This document shows positions 32,816 through 36,486 of a stretch of DNA of 36,486 bases, one piece after another. A program made the translations under genes and the position numbers. The stretch spans positions 1 through 36,486 of the forward strand of contig NZ_JADRCR010000019.1 of the NCBI RefSeq assembly GCF_016649425.1. Reading direction: 5' to 3'. A model generated the notes under the pieces. It was given only the letters and a program-made list of their open reading frames with translations. It did no database searches and had not been told where the DNA came from. Source of the DNA: Limnobaculum allomyrinae. GTDB lineage: Bacteria; Pseudomonadota; Gammaproteobacteria; Enterobacterales; Enterobacteriaceae. Within the stretch, counting starts at the first letter, position 1, and the number at the start of each line of letters is the position of its first letter.

Positions 32816-33436
32816 ATGAAAAACAACGCATTAACCTTACCTGATGGCTACTGGCAGGATGCAAAAGGTTATTTGGTACCTGAATCACTGATTAAGCCTA
32901 TCGATAAAGCCAGAGACAGTCTGGTTCGTGAAATTGTGATTAATGCCAAAGGTGTTAATAAAGCCCTGTCGGATTTTAAGGCGCAATCCTTCGGCGATAT
33001 CCAGGCTTTTGTTGACCTGTCGATTGAAGAGTATGACACCAGACTGGGCGGCAAGAAAGGCAACTTGACCCTGTACTCTTTTGATGGCCGCTACAAGGTA
33101 CAACGCGCCATTCAGGAACGCATTGCCTTTGATGAACGCCTTCAGGCGGCGCGCTCCCTAATTGATGAATGCGTACAGGAATGGACGGCAGGCTCTGGGC
33201 CAGAAATCAAAATCATTGTTGAAAAAGCGTTTGCTGAAGATAACGAAGGCAACATTAGTACTGGGCGTGTTCTTGGTCTGCGCCGTTATGACATTACTGA
33301 CTCTCGTTGGTTACGGGCTATGGAGGCTATTGGTGAGTCGGTTCAGGTTGTTAACTCAACCAGTTATATCCGTGTCTACGAACGTGACAACAACGGACAG
33401 TATCAACCGGTTTCTCTTGATGTCGCGGGGGTTTGA
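32816..33436 (+). CDS. DUF3164 family protein
   Basis: A 206-residue protein that matches DUF3164, widespread in Mu-like phages and of unknown biochemical role. Visible family parts are LPDGYWQDAKGYLVPESLIKPIDKARD (key parts GYWQDAKGYLVP and KPIDKARD), LSDFKAQSFGDIQAFVDL, GGKKGNLTLYSFDGRYKVQRAI and the C-terminal GRVLGLRRYDI with DSRWLRAMEAIGESVQVV. It is preceded by GGAG nine bases or so upstream. Confidence 0.87.
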   Translation: MKNNALTLPDGYWQDAKGYLVPESLIKPIDKARDSLVREIVINAKGVNKALSDFKAQSFGDIQAFVDLSIEEYDTRLGGKKGNLTLYSFDGRYKVQRAIQERIAFDERLQAARSLIDECVQEWTAGSGPEIKIIVEKAFAEDNEGNISTGRVLGLRRYDITDSRWLRAMEAIGESVQVVNSTSYIRVYERDNNGQYQPVSLDVAGV

Positions 33437-33437
33437 T

Positions 33438-33674
33438 ATGGCATTCGATATGAACGCTGAAATAAATAAGGCAATGGGGCTCGTGGGGGAAATCTTTAAC
33501 AGAGAGCTCTCTCCAAGAGCATATAACGTGTTATGTGAAGCCGCTCTTATTGTTGGTATTTCAGCCCTGAGAGAACGTGAGGGCGATGAGTTTGTTCGTG
33601 GCTTTCTGGAGGCTGCAATACAGGATTTAGATAAGCCTATTCAATTTAGTATTAGCCCCCCAAGGAGACAGTGA
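33438..33674 (+). CDS. Small early phage protein, unknown function
   Basis: A 78-residue, mostly helical, acidic protein (INKAMGLVGEIFNRELSPRAY, EREGDEFVRGFLEAAIQDL). The ATG at 33438 sits just after the DUF3164 stop codon, so the two are probably coupled. An in-frame longer version would lie inside that gene. No family recognised. Confidence 0.62.
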   Translation: MAFDMNAEINKAMGLVGEIFNRELSPRAYNVLCEAALIVGISALREREGDEFVRGFLEAAIQDLDKPIQFSISPPRRQ

Positions 33675-33675
33675 T

Positions 33676-33942
33676 ATGGCATTTGCAAAATTGTTTGAGT
33701 TTGACGATATCGGCCAGGTGTTGGTCACTACGGATACTCACGATGACAGCGGAAAGCCTCTCGTGGCGCTACGTTGTGACTGGAAGGGGCTTACTGCAAC
33801 ACCATCATGGCAATTTCCTGATACGGATGATGGCTACGACCTTCGAGATAAGTACTTTAACAGTATTGATGCAGAACAAGCCCATAAGCTTGCCAGCAAT
33901 GTTATTCGGCTTATTAATGGCGACAGTGAGGATGCGAGATGA
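33676..33942 (+). CDS. Small early phage protein, unknown function
   Basis: An 88-residue acidic protein with beta-type N-terminal part (LFEFDDIGQVLVTTDTHDDS) and C-terminal helix (DAEQAHKLASNVIRLI). AAGGAG lies nine bases before the ATG. It overlaps the next gene by 4 nt. No family recognised. Confidence 0.65.
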   Translation: MAFAKLFEFDDIGQVLVTTDTHDDSGKPLVALRCDWKGLTATPSWQFPDTDDGYDLRDKYFNSIDAEQAHKLASNVIRLINGDSEDAR

Positions 33943-34166
33943 ATACTATCGAAATCATTAACCTTCTGCGTGAATGGCATCAAGAAAAAGTCGATGGTAT
34001 CAGTCTGTTGGTTGAGCACGCAGATAAGCCAATGGATTTTGGTAACGGCAAAACGAAACAGCTTGCTCCAGAAGAAATCAAACCTTTCCGGTTAGGTGTG
34101 AAGCTGGCGCTCATCATATTGGGTGATTTCCCCATTACTTTAAATGGTGAAGAAAATGATGAATAA
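33939..34166 (+). CDS. Small early phage protein, unknown function
   Basis: A 75-residue protein with an N-terminal helix (NLLREWHQEKVDGISLLVE) and a turn-rich middle (DFGNGKTKQLAPEEIKPF) followed by a hydrophobic helix (GVKLALIILGDFPI). It is coupled on both sides by overlaps with its neighbours. No family recognised. Confidence 0.62.
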   Translation: MNTIEIINLLREWHQEKVDGISLLVEHADKPMDFGNGKTKQLAPEEIKPFRLGVKLALIILGDFPITLNGEENDE

Positions 34167-34431
34167 GAATGAGCTGTACCGGAAGGCACTACAACGTTAC
34201 GGGGCTGATGCTCAACTTGCCAAGCTGGCTGAAGAAGCCAGCGAACTGTCCGCGGCCGTTATCCGTAATTTGCTATGTCAGGGCGACGAACGAGCCATGG
34301 CGGAGGAAATCGCCGATATCGAGATCATGATCGAACAGCATCGGCAGAATGGAATGGGCCAACTGATTGATTTCTTCAAACAGCAAAAGCTCGAAAGGCT
34401 TAATCAGCTACTGAAGGATGGTGGCATATGA
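34156..34431 (+). CDS. MazG-like protein
   Basis: A 91-residue all-helical protein with the MazG metal-binding signature: EEASE in the first helix and EEIADIE (ExxD) in the second. MazG-type enzymes hydrolyse nucleoside triphosphates or (p)ppGpp. The start is one of two adjacent ATGs (34156 or 34159) behind GGTGA. A phage copy could change the host's nucleotide or stringent-response pool. At this length it is a minimal single-domain version. Confidence 0.72.
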   Translation: MMNKNELYRKALQRYGADAQLAKLAEEASELSAAVIRNLLCQGDERAMAEEIADIEIMIEQHRQNGMGQLIDFFKQQKLERLNQLLKDGGI

Positions 34432-34838
34432 ACCGAAAAGAGCTAATCCGCATCATCCACGTGGCTAAACGTGACCGGTGTCTGGATAACGAAACATACC
34501 GATCGCTTCTTCTTTCTCATGGTGGAAAGGAGTCAACTCTGGAAATGAGTGACACGGCATTACATCGGGTATTTAGTGCCATGAAGAAGCTGGGTTTCAA
34601 GGTGAAAAGCAAACCTGTACCAAATAAGCCCAAGAGTGCCATAGAACGGCAAATATCCATGATCCGCGGGTTGTGGCTTGAGCTGGCTGATATTGGTGAA
34701 GTCCGAGACCGTTCCGATCGGGCTATGAATGCTTTCGTCCATAAGCATACCGATATTGGTCGGGTTGAATGGATTAGTAGCGCTCAGGCTTCAGCAGTCA
34801 TTGAACGACTGAAGAAGTGGCGCAACCGGATAGCCTGA
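34428..34838 (+). CDS. GemA/gp16-like regulatory protein (DUF1018)
   Basis: A 136-residue protein of the Mu gp16/GemA family. The diagnostic region is the N-terminal half: LIRIIHVAKRDRCLDNETYRSLLLSHGGKESTLEMSD (key parts IHVAKRDRCLD and YRSLLLS), then AMKKLGFK and IRGLWLELADIGEVRD. In Mu, gemA affects host gene expression and DNA topology. It is coupled to the MazG-like gene by a 4-nt overlap and precedes mor by 10 bp, as in Mu. Confidence 0.85.
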   Translation: MNRKELIRIIHVAKRDRCLDNETYRSLLLSHGGKESTLEMSDTALHRVFSAMKKLGFKVKSKPVPNKPKSAIERQISMIRGLWLELADIGEVRDRSDRAMNAFVHKHTDIGRVEWISSAQASAVIERLKKWRNRIA

Positions 34839-34848
34839 GGAGGCTTTT

Positions 34849-35256
34849 ATGTCTGATGATTCCATTTTTCGAAGTAAAGGGCCTGAACTGCTCATTAGCC
34901 TGGCCGACCTGATTAACCATATAGCTAAAGAAATGTTGAATCTGAGTGATACTCAGGCACAGTCCTTAAGCCAGGAAGTCGCATTACAAGTAGCTCAGTC
35001 CTGGGGTGGTCAGTTGGTTTATGTCCCACAGGGAGCGCAGTTTGAAACGGCTAAAACACATCTGGAAATCTTTGAGGCGTGTAATGGTCAAAACCATGCT
35101 GATGTTGCCCGTAAGTTCGGTATCTCATTACAGAGCGTTTACCGCATCGTTAAGCGAGTACGCAAAGAGACCCTTACCAAGATGCAGGGTGATCTCTTTG
35201 TAGCCAATGATGCCCAGTTTGATGATGACGAAACGGATAATAAAGGAGAGGAATAG
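34849..35256 (+). CDS. Mor-family transcription activator
   Basis: A 135-residue activator related to Mu Mor. The N-terminal dimerisation half has LLISLADLINHIAKEMLN and WGGQLVYVPQG; the C-terminal HTH is HADVARKFGISLQSVYRIVKRV (residues about 82-103). Mor binds upstream of a weak promoter and makes RNA polymerase start there. No separate C protein gene was seen, so this protein probably activates the late operon near 25391 directly. Confidence 0.88.
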   Translation: MSDDSIFRSKGPELLISLADLINHIAKEMLNLSDTQAQSLSQEVALQVAQSWGGQLVYVPQGAQFETAKTHLEIFEACNGQNHADVARKFGISLQSVYRIVKRVRKETLTKMQGDLFVANDAQFDDDETDNKGEE

Positions 35257-35257
35257 C

Positions 35258-35374
35258 ATGGGTGCCTGGCTATTTTTAACCGGGTTTATTATGGGGTTCC
35301 TGCTCTGCCTGCATCTGGAACAGCAGGCAGAGCGAGAGCATACCGAACAGTACAACAATGGCCAATATGATTAA
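35258..35374 (+). CDS. Very small membrane protein
   Basis: A 38-residue protein with one membrane helix (AWLFLTGFIMGFLLCLHLE) and a charged tail (QQAEREHTEQYNNGQYD). GGAGAG precedes its ATG, which lies one base after the Mor stop codon. The function is unknown. Its ribosome-binding site and position argue it is real despite its length. Confidence 0.55.
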   Translation: MGAWLFLTGFIMGFLLCLHLEQQAEREHTEQYNNGQYD

Positions 35375-35386
35375 TAAGGGGGCATC

Positions 35387-35980
35387 GTGACTAATACTAA
35401 TATCAACGCAATTGTGCGCGAATTGAAATATGGGATAGATGTGGCACAGAGTACAATGAATGCTGGAATACCCGAATTCAGGCAAGCAGCAACACCACTT
35501 AAAATAACGGCAGTTCTCGATGCTCTGGATGCAGCACAGATGGAACTCAAATCACTCGAACCGTTGAGCAAGTTTAAAACGGTTTGGGACTGCATGGAAT
35601 CTACGTCATTGGAGGTGATGAAGGAAAAATTAGATGTTGCACAGAAGCGTAATGCAGAGCTAGAGGTAATGTACTCTGAAGTATGTTATAAGTTTCAGGT
35701 GGCGCAAGACAACTTGAAGAAGACGGCGCTAATATTCAAATCCACGCCAGTAATTCCCAATACTTGGATAAGCGTTAACGAGATTTTACCCGATGGGAAT
35801 GTGCCGGTTGTTGTGTGGGATTCTACTGGCGAAGGTTATCTAATCGGGTGGCGTTCTTTCTGGTATTCTAGTGGTCAGAGAACTGGCGAATGGGAATGGT
35901 CATTTCAAATAGCAGACATGAATAATGGCAATGTGAATATAACTCACTGGACACCATTACCGGCAGAGTTGAAAGGATAG
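35387..35980 (+). CDS. DUF551 domain protein
   Basis: A 197-residue protein. The C-terminal 70 residues match DUF551, a domain common in enterobacterial phages (WISVNEILPDGNVPVVVWDS at about 127-146, closing with ITHWTPLPAEL). The N-terminal part is helical (LDVAQKRNAELEVMYSEVCY). The start is a GTG with AAGGGGG four bases upstream. It is the last prophage gene before the right end. Function unknown. Confidence 0.8.
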   Translation: MTNTNINAIVRELKYGIDVAQSTMNAGIPEFRQAATPLKITAVLDALDAAQMELKSLEPLSKFKTVWDCMESTSLEVMKEKLDVAQKRNAELEVMYSEVCYKFQVAQDNLKKTALIFKSTPVIPNTWISVNEILPDGNVPVVVWDSTGEGYLIGWRSFWYSSGQRTGEWEWSFQIADMNNGNVNITHWTPLPAELKG

Positions 35981-36046
35981 ATATCAATAATTATCCTGAC
36001 CTTCCTAAAATTGACTTTGTGATAGCTCATTTTTTACTTTCAACAT

Positions 36047-36075
36047 GTGGAACGGTTTTTCAGAAGTCGTTCCAC
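36047..36075. repeat. Inverted repeat near the right phage end
   Basis: GTGGAACG (36047-36054) and CGTTCCAC (36068-36075) with a 13-nt loop. No T run follows, so it is not a good terminator. It is about 75 bp inside the right end. It may be an operator, a transposase accessory site or an mRNA 3' hairpin for the early operon. The rest of 35981-36148 has no gene. Confidence 0.45.
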
Positions 36076-36105
36076 TAGTTTCCCTAATTCGACACTTCAT
36101 TCCAT

Positions 36106-36148
36106 AATTATCACGCAGACCTTGTAGTATTTATCTCACTTCTAATCA
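36106..36148. repeat. Right phage end with two transposase-binding repeats
   Basis: Read inward from the CA terminus (as TGATT...), GATAAATAC lies at end positions 14-22 (36127-36135) and GATAA at 37-41 (36108-36112). Spacing and register are the same as at the left end, so the two termini form inverted repeats with a common two-site architecture. Confidence 0.82.
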
Positions 36149-36154
36149 CTTAAC
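36149..36154. repeat. Right target-site duplication, CTTAAC
   Basis: Identical to 1794-1799. Together the two copies mark the staggered cut made by the transposase. Removing one restores the host gene frame. Confidence 0.88.
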
Positions 36155-36439
36155 CAATTACGAAACCTTGCTGAAAATGTTAAAAAATTAGATGGAAATC
36201 ATAGCTTGTCGATTCCTGAGCTTTTAACTCCAAACTTTTTATCTGGTTGCTCAACATTTTCTTCAGCACAAGAATTATTTGATAAAAGTGGGTTTACAAT
36301 AAATAGCCCTAGTGATTTTAGAGCAATACCCGATGAGGAATGGGATGCTTATATCTCTAAAAATACAACTTATGATTCTTGGTCTGATATGTTGAAAATG
36401 GCAGGAAGTGAATGGGCTAGGAATCAACTGAAAATTTAA
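36155..36439 (+). pseudogene. 3' fragment of the host gene interrupted by the prophage
   Basis: Carries residues 10-103 of the split gene. The protein is acidic with a C-terminal region of alternating helices and conserved-looking turns: KLDGNHSLSIPELL, TFSSAQELFDKSGF, FRAIPDEEWDAYISKN and WARNQLKI. I know similar small proteins in bacteria by the IPDEEWDAYI-type motif but no function. The fragment keeps an in-frame TTG at 36206 and could still give a 77-residue truncated product. It ends 21 bp before a strong terminator. Confidence 0.85.
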
Positions 36440-36460
36440 CACTTTTTTAGATTTTTATTT

Positions 36461-36486
36461 AAAGCGATCTCTTTAGATCGCTTTTT
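36461..36486 (+). terminator. Terminator of the interrupted host gene
   Basis: A perfect ten-pair stem, AAAGCGATCT with AGATCGCTTT, loop CTTT, followed by TT at the window edge. It ends the host gene transcript and would also stop early-operon transcripts reading out of the right prophage end. Confidence 0.75.

Larger units (their letters stand above)
1800..36148. mobile_element. Complete BcepMu-type transposable prophage
   Basis: A 34,349-bp element with TG...CA termini, paired transposase-site repeats at both ends, a 6-bp target duplication and a reconstructable target gene. It has a DD35E transposase with an AAA+ partner in place of a phage integrase. The head genes are Mu-like in packaging and portal, lambda-like in capsid shell, and the tail is P2-like. 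The late operon runs left and the early operon right from a central repressor, the layout of Burkholderia phage BcepMu. All core functions (replication, packaging, head, tail, lysis, activator) are present with intact frames, so it may be inducible. Confidence 0.92.

Noticed and set aside
33162-33437. A longer version of the 78-residue gene at 33438, starting inside the DUF3164 gene
   Set aside because: The extension is antiphase to a recognised family and has basic, hydrophobic shadow-type composition. The ATG at 33438 follows the DUF3164 stop codon.
1-36486. tRNA genes, CRISPR arrays and insertion sequences
   Set aside because: No cloverleaf-like segments, no regularly spaced repeats and no IS-type transposase other than the phage enzyme were seen on reading the intergenic regions.

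Overview
The window holds one complete transposable (Mu-type) prophage of 34,349 bp at 1800-36148, inserted in a bacterial chromosome. The host is probably a low- to mid-GC gammaproteobacterium of the Enterobacterales. The flanks are AT-rich, the codon use and gene families look enterobacterial, and known relatives of this phage type (BcepMu and its family) occur in Photorhabdus and similar hosts. The genus cannot be fixed from the sequence alone. The prophage borders can be read to the base: it starts TG, ends CA, is flanked by a 6-bp target duplication (CTTAAC), and splits a 103-codon host gene that becomes one open frame again when the prophage and one duplication copy are removed.

Left flank (1-1799): a tyrosine recombinase missing its N-terminus at the window edge, a 445-bp AT-rich spacer (18-bp palindrome, CRP-like site, near-consensus sigma70 promoter, leftward terminator), a small DUF2188 protein, a terminator, and the first nine codons of the interrupted gene. 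Right flank (36149-36486): the rest of that gene and its terminator.

Prophage left arm, all on the minus strand (25291 down to 1989): a late operon running outward to the left end. In transcription order it has lysis genes (holin, lytic transglycosylase, Rz/Rz1), a TraR/DksA zinc-finger protein, DNA packaging (small and large terminase, with a membrane protein gene between them), Mu-like portal, gpF and gpG, a protease with an internal in-frame scaffold start, lambda-like decoration and major capsid proteins, Mu gp36/gp37-like connector proteins, then a complete P2-like contractile tail (sheath, tube, frameshifted chaperone pair, tape measure, U, X, D, V, W, J, I, fibre, fibre assembly).

Centre (25292-27353): the control region. 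It has a late-operon leader with a nested hairpin that can hide the holin ribosome-binding site, an orphan plus-strand gene, a two-gene cargo module (lipoprotein and two-helix membrane protein), an HTH repressor, and the divergent early promoter.

Prophage right arm, all on the plus strand (27354-35980): the early/middle operon running outward to the right end. It has small DNA-binding proteins, a coiled-coil protein, a DD35E transposase with its AAA+ partner, DUF3164, several small unknowns, a MazG-like protein, a GemA/gp16-like regulator, a Mor-family activator that probably turns on the late operon, and a DUF551 protein. Both arms are thus transcribed outward from a central switch, as in BcepMu and unlike Mu itself. 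No tRNA, rRNA, CRISPR array or insertion sequence was seen.
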